From contig NZ_JAPZVR010000011.1 of assembly GCF_027622855.1 (NCBI RefSeq), positions 24,881 to 88,880 of the forward strand: a stretch of 64,000 nucleotides of DNA. The letters are read 5' to 3'. Shown in pieces: positions 36,059 through 45,491 of this stretch (its first letter is position 1; every line of letters starts with the position of its first letter). Position numbers and translations under genes: made by a program. The notes under the pieces are model-generated. The model was not told where the DNA came from. It saw only the letters and a program-made list of their open reading frames with translations, and searched no databases. Source of the DNA: Glycomyces algeriensis. GTDB taxonomy: Bacteria; Actinomycetota; Actinomycetes; Mycobacteriales; Micromonosporaceae.

Positions 36059-36967
36059 CTACCCGCCCAGGGCGAGGAGGCGCTTGCGGGCTTCGGCAGC
36101 GGAGGCGGCGTGGGCGTCCATGTCGGCCCACGGGTCGGCCTTGCGGGCGAGGCGCCGGCGCATGGACGCGGGGTCCTGGCCGTTCGGGGTGGCGCGGCCG
36201 AGCTCGTTCCAGTCGAGGGGCGTGGCGACGGGCGCGCCGGGGCGGGCGCGGAGCGAGTACGGGCAGACGAACGTCTGGCCGTAGGCGTTCCGGTTGCAGT
36301 CCAGGAAGATCCGGTCGCCGCGCTGCGCCTTGCGCTGGGCGGTGGTGAGGCGGTCGGGGTCGGCGGCCGCGAGGCGGTCGGCGAGCTCGGTGGCGAATTC
36401 GCGCACGGTGTCGAAGTCGGTGGAGCGGTCGAGCGGGGCGGCCACGTGGAAGCCGCGGCCGCCGGTGGCCTGCACGAACGGCGTCAAGCCGACCTCGGCG
36501 TAGAGGTCGCGGGCCCGGCGGGCGGTCTCGCGCAGGGCGGCGACCGGGGTGCCGTCGGGCGGGTCGAGGTCGATGACGAGCCGGTCCGGATGGTCCGGTT
36601 TGTCTACTGTGGAGAGCCAGACGTGGAACTCGACGGCGGCCTGGTTCGCGAGGTAGACCAGGCTCGCCTCGTCCTCGCACACGACGTAGTCGACCGTGCC
36701 CTCCTCCGCGTCCATCGTCTCGGTCCGGAGCCAGTCGGGGAAGTAGTCGGCGGCGTGCTTCTGAAAGAACCCTGACCCGCCGATGCCGTCGGGGAAGCGG
36801 CGCAGCGTCAATGGCCGCGAGGCCAGGTGCGGGAGCATCGCCGCCGCGACCGCACGGTAGTGCCCGACCATGTCGCCCTTGCTCACATGGTCCTCAGGGA
36901 ACAGCTCCTTCTCGACCTTCGAGAGCTTGAGATCGTGGCCGTTGATCTGGATCGTCTGCGTCGACAT
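36059..36967 (-). CDS. LigD polymerase domain, non-homologous end-joining primase-polymerase
   Basis: A 302-aa stand-alone archaeo-eukaryotic primase-type polymerase that fills gaps and adds ribonucleotides at broken ends. The catalytic metal ligands lie in VIDLDPPDG (Asp133, Asp135), with the RRFPDGIGG and GGRGFHVAAPL blocks of the family. No ligase or phosphoesterase domain is fused. It belongs functionally with Ku at 3364-4245, 32 kb away. It precedes the NarL kinase gene but is read in the same direction; the 37-base gap may mean readthrough. Confidence 0.9.
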   Translation of the reverse strand: MSTQTIQINGHDLKLSKVEKELFPEDHVSKGDMVGHYRAVAAAMLPHLASRPLTLRRFPDGIGGSGFFQKHAADYFPDWLRTETMDAEEGTVDYVVCEDEASLVYLANQAAVEFHVWLSTVDKPDHPDRLVIDLDPPDGTPVAALRETARRARDLYAEVGLTPFVQATGGRGFHVAAPLDRSTDFDTVREFATELADRLAAADPDRLTTAQRKAQRGDRIFLDCNRNAYGQTFVCPYSLRARPGAPVATPLDWNELGRATPNGQDPASMRRRLARKADPWADMDAHAASAAEARKRLLALGG

Positions 36968-37004
36968 GCGCGGGAGGTACCCGCGGCGGGACGCGCGGAA
37001 ACTG

Positions 37005-38108
37005 TCAGACGGGGAGCGTGAGCGTGTTGCGCCAGCCGCCGTCAGGGGTCGCGGCCCAGGTCAGCGTGCCGCCGAGGAGCGCGGCGCGCTGATGGAGGCC
37101 GAGGAGGCCGTGCCGGGAGCTCGGCAGCGGCACCGCGGGCCGGGTGGGCGCCGTGCTGTGCACGGTGACCGTGACGCCGCCGCCCTCGTGGGCGAGCACG
37201 ACCTTCGCGCTCGCGCCCGGGGCGTGCTTGCGGACGTTCGTCAGCGACTCCTGCACCGTGCGGTAGATCGCGCGCTCGGCGGGCGGGCCGAGCTCCGGGT
37301 GCGGGCCGATGCGCAGCGTCGCCTCGATGCCGCTGCCGGCCACGAGGTCCGCCAGCTGCGCCAGCGTCGGCTGCGGGGCGAGGTCCGTGGGGCCCGAACC
37401 GCCCGCGCGCAGCACGTTCACCATGTGCCGCAACTCGTCCAGGGTCCGCACGCTCAGCGTGCGGATCGTCCCGGCCGCCTCCTTCGCCTCCGCGTCCGCG
37501 GTGCTCACCTGCAGCGCTCCGGCCCGGACCGCGATCAGGCTGACCTGGTGCGACACCACATCGTGCATTTCGCGGGCGAGCTGCGCGCGCTCCTCGGAGA
37601 GGACCTTCTGCGTCGCCATCAGCTGCTCGTGCTCGCGCGCCTCGGTGATCTCCACCAGCCGCGCCGAGAGCTCCCGGCGGACCTGCACGAGCTGGCCGAG
37701 GAACGCCGCCGCCGCGGCCGGGGCCAGCGCGTACGCCGCGTCGGCGAGGATCCACGAGTCGAGCGGGTACTCCGAGAGCTGAACGCCGACCGGCCAGACC
37801 ATGCAGGTCGCCAGGACCAAGGTCGCCACGGCGAGGAGCCGGCGGCGGTGGGTGCGGCTCGCGAGCGTGAACAGGGCGATGAGCGGGGCCGCGGCCTGCC
37901 CCATGAACAGGGCGGTCGGCAGCGTCACGAGGAAGACCGCCATGGGCCGGCGGCGGCGCAGCAGCAGCGCGAGGACGCCCGCGCCGATGAGCCACATGTC
38001 CCAGGTCGGCTCGCCCCACCAGAACACGACCCACACGTCGAGGGCGCTCACCACGACGAGCGCCATGTCGGTCATCCACGGGCGCCACCAGCGCCGCAGC
38101 CGGTTCAC
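37005..38108 (-). CDS. Sensor histidine kinase, NarL-partner (HisKA_3) type
   Basis: A 367-aa membrane kinase. Five or so transmembrane helices cover residues 12-140. The dimerization/phospho-acceptor helix carries His182 in LAREMHDVVSHQVSLI, the HisKA_3 signature. The ATPase domain follows, ending HGLLGLHQRAALLGGTL. The GTG at 38108 overlaps the regulator's stop by four bases (GTGA), so both proteins are made together. The membrane region may sense envelope stress. Confidence 0.93.
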   Translation of the reverse strand: MNRLRRWWRPWMTDMALVVVSALDVWVVFWWGEPTWDMWLIGAGVLALLLRRRRPMAVFLVTLPTALFMGQAAAPLIALFTLASRTHRRRLLAVATLVLATCMVWPVGVQLSEYPLDSWILADAAYALAPAAAAAFLGQLVQVRRELSARLVEITEAREHEQLMATQKVLSEERAQLAREMHDVVSHQVSLIAVRAGALQVSTADAEAKEAAGTIRTLSVRTLDELRHMVNVLRAGGSGPTDLAPQPTLAQLADLVAGSGIEATLRIGPHPELGPPAERAIYRTVQESLTNVRKHAPGASAKVVLAHEGGGVTVTVHSTAPTRPAVPLPSSRHGLLGLHQRAALLGGTLTWAATPDGGWRNTLTLPV

Positions 38109-38749
38109 CGGCGCTCCCGCAGGAGCCCGGCGCGCTCGGCGGCGAGCGCGGCCTGGACCCGGCCGGAGACCTCGAGCTTGGTGAGGATCGCGCTCACGTG
38201 GTCCTTCACGGTGCCCACGCCGAGGTACAGCCTGGAGGCGATCTCGGCATTGGAGAGGCCGTCGGCGAGCAGGACCAGGATCTCCCGCTCGCGGGCGCTC
38301 AGGCGCTCCACGGGGCCGCCTGCGGGGGCACGCCCGGCGAGGTACCCGTCGACCACCGCGGAGGTGACCTTCGGGGAGAGGACCACGCCGTCCGCCGCGA
38401 GCGTGCGCACCTGCAGGGCGAGGTGCTCGGGGTCGGTGTCCTTGAGGAGGAACCCGGCCGCGCCCATGCGCAGCGCGGCGGCCACGTACTCGTCCGTGTC
38501 GAAGGTCGTGAGCATCGCGACGACCGGCGGCCTCGGCAGCGCGCGGAGCCGCTCGAGCACCGTGAGGCCGTCCACGTCGGGCATGCGGATGTCGAGCAGC
38601 ACGATGTCCGGGTGCAGCCGCCCGACCTCGGCGAGCGCCTCGCGGCCCGAGACCGCGGCGACCACCTCGATGTGGCCGGCGGCGTTGAGGATGTGCCGGA
38701 AGCCGGTGCGGATGAGCGCCTCGTCGTCGACCACCAGTACCCGGATCAT
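38105..38749 (-). CDS. NarL/LuxR-family response regulator
   Basis: A 214-aa DNA-binding regulator. The receiver has DD near 8-9, phospho-acceptor Asp53 (LLDIRMPDVDG) and Lys in LLKDTDP. The LuxR-type HTH lies at about 150-205 (LSAREREILVLLADGLSNAEIASRLYLGVGTVKDHVS). It forms a translationally coupled pair with the histidine kinase and is divergent from a membrane acyltransferase-like gene, a plausible target. Confidence 0.94.
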   Translation of the reverse strand: MIRVLVVDDEALIRTGFRHILNAAGHIEVVAAVSGREALAEVGRLHPDIVLLDIRMPDVDGLTVLERLRALPRPPVVAMLTTFDTDEYVAAALRMGAAGFLLKDTDPEHLALQVRTLAADGVVLSPKVTSAVVDGYLAGRAPAGGPVERLSAREREILVLLADGLSNAEIASRLYLGVGTVKDHVSAILTKLEVSGRVQAALAAERAGLLRERR

Positions 38750-38956
38750 GCGTGCGGCCTCCTCGTGACGGTGTCTCCGACGATTGGTAGCACGCCCGCG
38801 CCACCTCCCGCCGCCCCCGGAGCGGGGCCTGTGGGCAAACCCGCCGATCGGCGGGTGCGTTCCGGCCGGGCGGCGGATCGGACGCCGCCCGGCGGCGGGT
38901 CGACCTCCGCGCATCGCCGGATGGGAAGGGTCCCCGCGCCGCCGCACGCTGGCGTC

Positions 38957-40387
38957 ATGAGCAATGTCATCGACTGCAAGCCGCGCGAGACCGCGCCCGC
39001 GCCGACAGAGGGCCCGCCCGCCCGGGCGGCGTCCCTGGGCCGCCTCCTCGGCATCGACGCCGCCCGCGCCCTGGCCGTGTTCGGCATGTACTACGCGCAC
39101 GTCGGGCCGTTCCCTGAAGAGACGGGGACGTGGAAGAGCTTCCTCATGGAGATCCCCCACGGCCGCTCGTCGGCGCTGTTCGCGACCCTCGCCGGGCTCT
39201 CGCTCGTCCTCCTTGCGGGCGGCAGCCGCCCCAAGACCGGCCGCCCGATGCGCCAGACCGTGGTGCGCATCGTGATCCGCTCGCTCCTGCTGCTGGCCCT
39301 CGGCTCCTGGCTGGTCGCATTGGGCACCTCGATCGTGGTGATCCTGGCGTACTACGGCCTGTTCTTCCTGCTCGCGCTGCCGTTCATCAAACTGCGGGCG
39401 CGGACGCTCGCGATCATCGCGGTCGGCGTCGGCATCGGCGGACCGCTCCTCATCCAGTGGCTGTGGAGCACCGACACCTCATGGCTGGACGCGTTCACCG
39501 CGAAGGACCCGCTCGCGATGTGGAGCGGCGAAGGGCTGGCCGCGCTGCTGTTCAACGGGACGTACCCGGGGCTGGCGTGGATGGCGTACGTGTTCGCGGG
39601 CATGGCGGTCGGCAAGCTCGACCTCACCGGGCGCGCGATCCAGGTGCGGCTGCTGATCGTCGGCCCGGCGCTGGCCCTCCTCGGCTACGGCGGCGCGTGG
39701 CTCCTCGGCAAGCTCCTGCAAACGGCCGGGACCGCGGGTTCCTCGGTCGCGGACGCGAGCTGGAACTCCTTCGACCAGGCCATGTCGAAGGCGTTGGAGG
39801 GCACGGACTCAGCGAACTGGGACGAGGAGGAGTGGAAGGCGTTCGACGCCGAGCACGCCTCGATCTGGGAGCTGGCGCCCGACGAGAAGGCCGTGAGCGG
39901 CGGCTTCGACTGGACGGGCCTGGCATCGGCGAGCCCGCACTCCAACATGCCGCTCGAACTTGCCGGGAACATCGGCGTCGCGCTCACCGTGATCGCCGGG
40001 CTCGTGCTCCTGCTGGGCCGCTTCGGCCGGCTCCGGTTCTGGCTCGCGCCCCTGATCGCGGTCGGCTCGATGTCGCTGACGGCGTACGTCGCGCACATCG
40101 CGGCCGTCTGGTACCTCGTCGACCACCCCGCCGACGGGGTCGGCTACGCGACCGGCTGGCGCATGTGGGCGGTCTTCGTCGTCGCCATGCTGGTCTTCGC
40201 CCCGATCTGGAGGCGGTTCTGCAAGCGAGGCCCGCTCGAGTACCCGATGTACTGGGCGACCCTGCCCGCGAAGCTCCTCAAATCGCGCCCCGAACCGGGA
40301 GCCGCGGACCGGCCCGACCGGGGGGCCAGGGCCGGTCCGCGGTTCCCCCGAACCGCCCCCTGCGACGCGATAGCGTTGCGGCCGTGA
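38957..40387 (+). CDS. Multi-helix membrane protein, DUF418 / DUF1624 acyltransferase-like
   Basis: A 476-aa integral membrane protein with about ten helices. The N-terminal block LGIDAARALAVFGMYYAHVGP, followed by GRSSALFATLAGLSLVLLAG, matches the DUF1624/heparan-alpha-glucosaminide N-acetyltransferase-like group. The second half resembles DUF418, with MSLTAYVAHIAAVWYL near 390. An acidic loop (about residues 255-315) separates the two. Acylation of a cell-envelope sugar is inferred, not shown. It is divergent from the NarL pair. The last codons are Pro/Arg-rich and poorly conserved. Confidence 0.8.
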   Translation: MSNVIDCKPRETAPAPTEGPPARAASLGRLLGIDAARALAVFGMYYAHVGPFPEETGTWKSFLMEIPHGRSSALFATLAGLSLVLLAGGSRPKTGRPMRQTVVRIVIRSLLLLALGSWLVALGTSIVVILAYYGLFFLLALPFIKLRARTLAIIAVGVGIGGPLLIQWLWSTDTSWLDAFTAKDPLAMWSGEGLAALLFNGTYPGLAWMAYVFAGMAVGKLDLTGRAIQVRLLIVGPALALLGYGGAWLLGKLLQTAGTAGSSVADASWNSFDQAMSKALEGTDSANWDEEEWKAFDAEHASIWELAPDEKAVSGGFDWTGLASASPHSNMPLELAGNIGVALTVIAGLVLLLGRFGRLRFWLAPLIAVGSMSLTAYVAHIAAVWYLVDHPADGVGYATGWRMWAVFVVAMLVFAPIWRRFCKRGPLEYPMYWATLPAKLLKSRPEPGAADRPDRGARAGPRFPRTAPCDAIALRP

Positions 40388-40421
40388 ACACTCCGATGAA
40401 CGGCCTCCTGCACCACGTCAA

Positions 40422-41754
40422 ATTGCAGTGGTGAGTCTTCGAACACAGTTAGCAATTGAGAAAGATTCGGATTATAATGTAGAAATGGCTCGTTTTCGGA
40501 TGTACCCGACTCCGGTACAGGAACAGCAGATGTTGCTGCATTGTGCGCAGGCTCGGTACGTGTGGAATCTCGCCGTCGAACAGCGCTCCTACTGGGCCAG
40601 GCACAAGGGCGCAACCCCCCGGTATGTGGAGCTGGCTCGGCAGTTGACCGAGGCCCGAGCGGCGAGCAAGTGGCTGCGTGAGGGTAACGCGGAGGTGCAG
40701 CAACAGGCGCTGCGTGACTTCGACCAAGCAGTCAGCCAGCGCTTTGTCTCGGGCCGTGGCGAACCGACATGGCGCAAGCGCCACCAACACGAGGGCTTCA
40801 GGGTGATCGGCACCGACCGCCTCCCCGCCTTCGCGGCGGACGGTTCCCCGAAGCTGAACACCAAAGGCCAACAGGTGATGTCGCGATCGGTTCGGGTCGA
40901 GCGACTGAACCGCCGTTGGGCGCAGGTGAACGTGCCCGGGTGCGGACAGGTCCGGTTCCGCCTCACCAAGGGCCGGGGCCTTCCGGAGGCGAAGACCTTC
41001 CGCGTCACCTTCCGCAATGGCCAGTGGCATGCGGCGTTCGCGATCGTGCCGGACCCGAAACCCACGCCCGGCAATGGCGCGGTCGTCGGTGTCGATCGGG
41101 GCGTGGTGATCACGGCCGCGCTCTCAGACGGCCGCATCCTCAACTGCCCGCAGCTCACCGCGGCCGAGCACGCCCGGCACCGCAAGCACCAGCGCCGGGC
41201 CGCCCGCGCACCTAAAGGCTCGGACCGACGCGCCGCCGAGTACGCCAAGGCCGCGAAGATCAAAGCCAAGGAAGCGGCTCGGCGCAAGGACTGGGTCGAG
41301 AAAACCTCGACGATGCTCGCGACCGGGTTCGATGTGATCCGGTTCGAGAAGCTCAACATCAGGAACATGACCGCCTCTGCCAAAGGCACGGCGGATGAAC
41401 CGGGCCGGAATGTCGCGGGCAAGGCCGGGCTCAACCGGGCGATCCTCGCCCAGGGCTGGGGCCAGCTCCGGTCGCGCACCGAGCAGAAGGCCCCCGGCCG
41501 CGTCGAAGACGTCCCCGCTCCGTACACCAGTCTCCGTTGCTCCGCCTGCGGATGGATTGAGAAGCACTCGCGCAAGAGCCAAGCCGAGTTCTCCTGTGTT
41601 ACCTGCGGGTTCACCTGCAACGCCGACACCAACGCCAGCATCAACATCTCGGCAGGACATGCCGGAGGGGCGACCCCGAATCCTCGGGCGAGCGTCCGTG
41701 AACCACAGCCAGCAATGGCCGAAATCCCCTGCGTCCTGCAGGGGAGGATGTCAA
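40422..41754 (+). mobile_element. IS200/IS605-family element carrying only tnpB
   Basis: The left boundary is set after GTCAA (40417-40421), and the right boundary at TCAA (41751-41754) after the hairpin-GGGGAGGATG right end. This is the usual layout of IS605-type single-strand transposons. No TnpA transposase is present, so mobility needs help from elsewhere. Boundaries are inferred from end motifs. Confidence 0.6.
40449..40478 (+). promoter_or_regulatory. tnpB promoter (leaderless)
   Basis: TTAGCA, 18 bases, then a perfect TATAAT (40473-40478) lie six bases before the tnpB ATG. The transcript would therefore begin at or next to the start codon, and no ribosome site is visible. Confidence 0.65.
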
Positions 41755-41795
41755 AACCGCAGGTTAACGATTCAACAATTGGACAGCACGCATAG
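40485..41795 (+). CDS. tnpB: TnpB RNA-guided endonuclease
   Basis: A 436-aa programmable nuclease of the IS605 OrfB family. The N-terminal REC/WED part starts RFRMYPTPVQEQQML. The RuvC catalytic acids are intact: Asp204 (GVDRGV), Glu288 (FEKLNI) and Asp381 (NADTNAS). The zinc finger uses Cys352, Cys355, Cys371 and Cys374. The reading frame continues about 14 codons beyond the element's right end into flanking DNA, so the last residues are not native. A longer N-terminus starting at 40428 exists, but family alignment and the promoter favour the ATG at 40485. All active-site residues suggest a working nuclease. Confidence 0.92.
   Translation: MARFRMYPTPVQEQQMLLHCAQARYVWNLAVEQRSYWARHKGATPRYVELARQLTEARAASKWLREGNAEVQQQALRDFDQAVSQRFVSGRGEPTWRKRHQHEGFRVIGTDRLPAFAADGSPKLNTKGQQVMSRSVRVERLNRRWAQVNVPGCGQVRFRLTKGRGLPEAKTFRVTFRNGQWHAAFAIVPDPKPTPGNGAVVGVDRGVVITAALSDGRILNCPQLTAAEHARHRKHQRRAARAPKGSDRRAAEYAKAAKIKAKEAARRKDWVEKTSTMLATGFDVIRFEKLNIRNMTASAKGTADEPGRNVAGKAGLNRAILAQGWGQLRSRTEQKAPGRVEDVPAPYTSLRCSACGWIEKHSRKSQAEFSCVTCGFTCNADTNASINISAGHAGGATPNPRASVREPQPAMAEIPCVLQGRMSKPQVNDSTIGQHA
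41620..41774 (+). ncRNA. Putative omega RNA (reRNA) with 20-nt guide
   Basis: In TnpB systems the guide RNA derives from the 3' part of tnpB plus the right end. Here the right end contains a hairpin CCCCTGC-GTCCT-GCAGGGG (41726-41744), then GAGGATGTCAA. The guide should be the flanking bases directly after TCAA, starting AACCGCAGGTTAACG at 41755. The 5' limit of the RNA is uncertain. Confidence 0.55.
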
Positions 41796-41846
41796 GGGCC
41801 TCGGAGACTTGCGGAGTCAACCGTAGCCACTCGAGAAAGCCGTCCC

Positions 41847-42253
41847 ATGGTCATCGCGCTCGTCGCCGTCACCTTCGTCAACGTCCTGTTCAACGCGATC
41901 GAATCCGTCGCGAACTTCATGAAGGCCGACTGGGGCAAGGCCAATTCGCACGCCGTCAACGTGCCGGACTCGTGGCTGCCGCTCCTCGGCCTCGTCAAGG
42001 GCGCGGCCGCGGTCGGGCTGGCGGTCGGGCTGTTCTGGCGGCCGCTGGGGATCGCCGCCGGGGTCGGGCTCGTGGTGTTCTTCGTCCTCGCCACTGGGCT
42101 CCACATTCGACACCGGGTCTACCACAACTTCTACGGCCCGCTCGTGTTCCTGGCGCTCAGCGTCGCCGTGCTGTGGCTGATGATCGCGGCCCGACACGGC
42201 AGCGGTCGGCGGGACCTCGCGGTCCCGCCGACCTGGTGGGTCAGCCTATGGAG

Positions 42254-42257
<4 letters not shown>
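41847..42257 (+). CDS. DoxX-family membrane protein
   Basis: A 136-aa protein with four transmembrane helices at about 3-22, 42-62, 64-84 and 90-112, including the motif KGAAAVGLAVGLFWRPLG. DoxX-like proteins accompany redox or membrane functions; the specific role is unknown. It begins about 90 bases after the TnpB element's right end. Its stop codon overlaps by four bases the stop of the convergent chitinase gene. Confidence 0.8.
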
Positions 42258-43711
<1,454 letters not shown>

Positions 43712-43755
43712 TGTTCCTCCCAAAAGTAAAGAGACTTAACTGATAGGTATCTTTA

Positions 43756-43783
43756 TTTTTACGGGAACGCGGATTGAAGTCAA
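43756..43783 (-). promoter_or_regulatory. Promoter of the chitinase gene
   Basis: Leftward TTGACT (43783-43778) and TAAAAA (43761-43756) with a 16-base spacer lie about 45 bases before the TTG start in an AT-rich patch. The same TTGACT -35 occurs at the pectate lyase promoter. The rest of the roughly 300-base gap up to corA shows nothing else recognisable. Confidence 0.5.
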
Positions 43784-44033
43784 GGATTTACATCGAAAAA
43801 TTTCAATGGCCCGATAGGCCCTGAAATGGGAGCGTTCTATTGCGACGCAGCGCGACGATCGCCTCCACACTTGCGCGTTGCACGGCCCCGCTACAGTGGT
43901 CGGCGAAGGCAGGCAGGGCCAGAGGGGCGGCACCTTCGCGTCAGCACTCGCGAGTCGGGAGCGGACGCGATGGCACCGCCCCTCACTCGTCCCCATTGGA
44001 AACCTGGCCCGAATACCGTTGGGCCGCTTGGTC

Positions 44034-44996
44034 TCAGAGCCAGCCGTTGCGACGGAAACCGCGGTACAGCAGCACGCAGACCAGGGCCATGAGCACCAGT
44101 GCGAACGGGTATCCGACCGCCCAGTGCAGCTCGGGCATGTCGTCGAAGTTCATGCCGTAGATCCCCGCGATGATGGTGGGCGCGATGGCGATCGCCGCCC
44201 ACGCCGAGATCTTCTTCGTGTCCTCGTTCTGCCAGGTGCCGATCTGGCCCTGATGGGCGGTGAGCACGGTGGTCAGCAGGCTCATGCAGGTCGCGATCGC
44301 CGCGTCCACGCGGAGGAGGTGCCCGGCGACCGCGCCGAAACCGGGGTGCTGCACCACCGTGTTGCCGTGCCGCTGCTTGAGCGAGCGGGCGAACGGCACG
44401 AGCGGGCTCACCGCGTTCTGGAACTCGAGGGTCTCGCGGATGAGGAAGTAGATCTCCTGGTTGCGATCGACGCGTTCGCCGGAGAAGATCGCGCGCTCGA
44501 GGTCGCTCACGTCGTCGGCGAGGTCCTCGACCGCGCCGTCGTACTGCTCGACGATCGCGTCGAAGAGGGCGTGGACGACGCCGGCGAGGCCCTCGGCCCG
44601 GAAGTCGGGCTCGGCCGCGAGGCGCTCGCGGATGGCCGGAACGGGGTCGACGACCCCGCGGCGCAAGGTGACCAGTGAGCGGCCGTCGGTGTAGAACGCG
44701 AGGTCACCGGTCTCGACCTGGCGGGTCGCCTCGATGTACCAGACGGTCTTGACGAGGATGAGCACGGCGCCGTCGACGGTCTCGACCTTCGGACGGCGGT
44801 GGGTCGTGTGCGCGGGGTCGATGCTGAAGCGGTTGAGGCCGAAGGCGTCGAGCGCGGTCGCGAGGAGTTCGGGGGCGGGCGCGTCGAGCTCGACCCAGAC
44901 GAAGGCGTCCTCGGCGGCGGCCGCCGCACGGAGGTCGTCGCCGCTGCCGCGGCCGTCCTCGGTCCCGCCGGAACCGATCACGGTGTAGTCGATCAT
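44034..44996 (-). CDS. corA: CorA-type magnesium/cobalt transporter
   Basis: A 320-aa pentameric divalent-metal channel. The large cytoplasmic N-terminal domain (1-255) includes VWVELDAPAPE and FSIDPAHTTHRRPK. Two transmembrane helices lie near 265-285 and 295-315. The selectivity motif GMNFDDMPE follows the first helix. GGAGG lies six bases before the ATG at 44996; a start seven codons upstream is less likely. It is single-gene and not coupled to its neighbours. Confidence 0.93.
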   Translation of the reverse strand: MIDYTVIGSGGTEDGRGSGDDLRAAAAAEDAFVWVELDAPAPELLATALDAFGLNRFSIDPAHTTHRRPKVETVDGAVLILVKTVWYIEATRQVETGDLAFYTDGRSLVTLRRGVVDPVPAIRERLAAEPDFRAEGLAGVVHALFDAIVEQYDGAVEDLADDVSDLERAIFSGERVDRNQEIYFLIRETLEFQNAVSPLVPFARSLKQRHGNTVVQHPGFGAVAGHLLRVDAAIATCMSLLTTVLTAHQGQIGTWQNEDTKKISAWAAIAIAPTIIAGIYGMNFDDMPELHWAVGYPFALVLMALVCVLLYRGFRRNGWL

Positions 44997-45049
44997 CCGT
45001 ACCTCCGTCTTCGGCAATGGCTTCGGCTCGGCCGCGTCCGCCCGACCGC

Positions 45050-45216
45050 GTTCGCCCGGCTTCAGCCCCGGCCTCGGCTTTGACCCCGGCCTCGGCTTTG
45101 ACCCCGGCCCTCGCCCTGGCCTCGGCTTTGGCCCGTGCCCCGGCTCGGCTTCGGACCTGGCCTCAGCCCCCGCCCCGGCCCCGGCCCCGGCCCCGGCCCC
45201 GGCCCCGGCCCCGGCT
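45050..45216. repeat. GC-rich tandem repeat (CCGGCC hexamer and CTCGGCTTTGAC units)
   Basis: About seven copies of a CCGGCC-type hexamer run from 45172 to 45215, preceded by imperfect copies of a CTCGGCTTTGACCCCGGC unit. A Pro/Arg/Ala ORF can be read across it but is an artefact of repetition. The block lies in the roughly 495-base gap between the corA start and the glnE end. Confidence 0.75.
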
Positions 45217-45302
45217 CTGACTTCCGGCGATTACCCGTCCACTAGCCCCCACCCACCACTAGAGGGGAAAGTACTGCCGCGATCATCCCGCGCCCGGCCG
45301 AC

Positions 45303-45339
45303 AAGAACCGCCGCCAAACGAACCTTAGCGGCAGTTCTT
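45303..45339 (-). terminator. Possible terminator downstream of glnE
   Basis: Arms AAGAAC-C-GCCGC (45303-45314) and GCGGC-A-GTTCTT (45328-45339) form a 12-position stem with one mismatch and a 13-base loop. Leftward exit begins TTG. It sits about 150 bases beyond the glnE stop. Confidence 0.4.
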
Positions 45340-45491
45340 CACCGGATCGGGTGAACGATCGGGATCTGCGATCGAAGGGGCGGGCCGCCGCGGTCGGCTG
45401 CCGACGAACGCGGCCGATAGGGTCGGCCCGCAGGAAGGACCGCAGTGCCACAAGGCCGGCGCTCCATATCGAAACCCACCGCGTCGCGTGC

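Noticed and set aside
45017-45220. 67-aa Pro/Arg/Ala ORF
   Set aside because: It is a translation of the CCGGCC tandem repeat.
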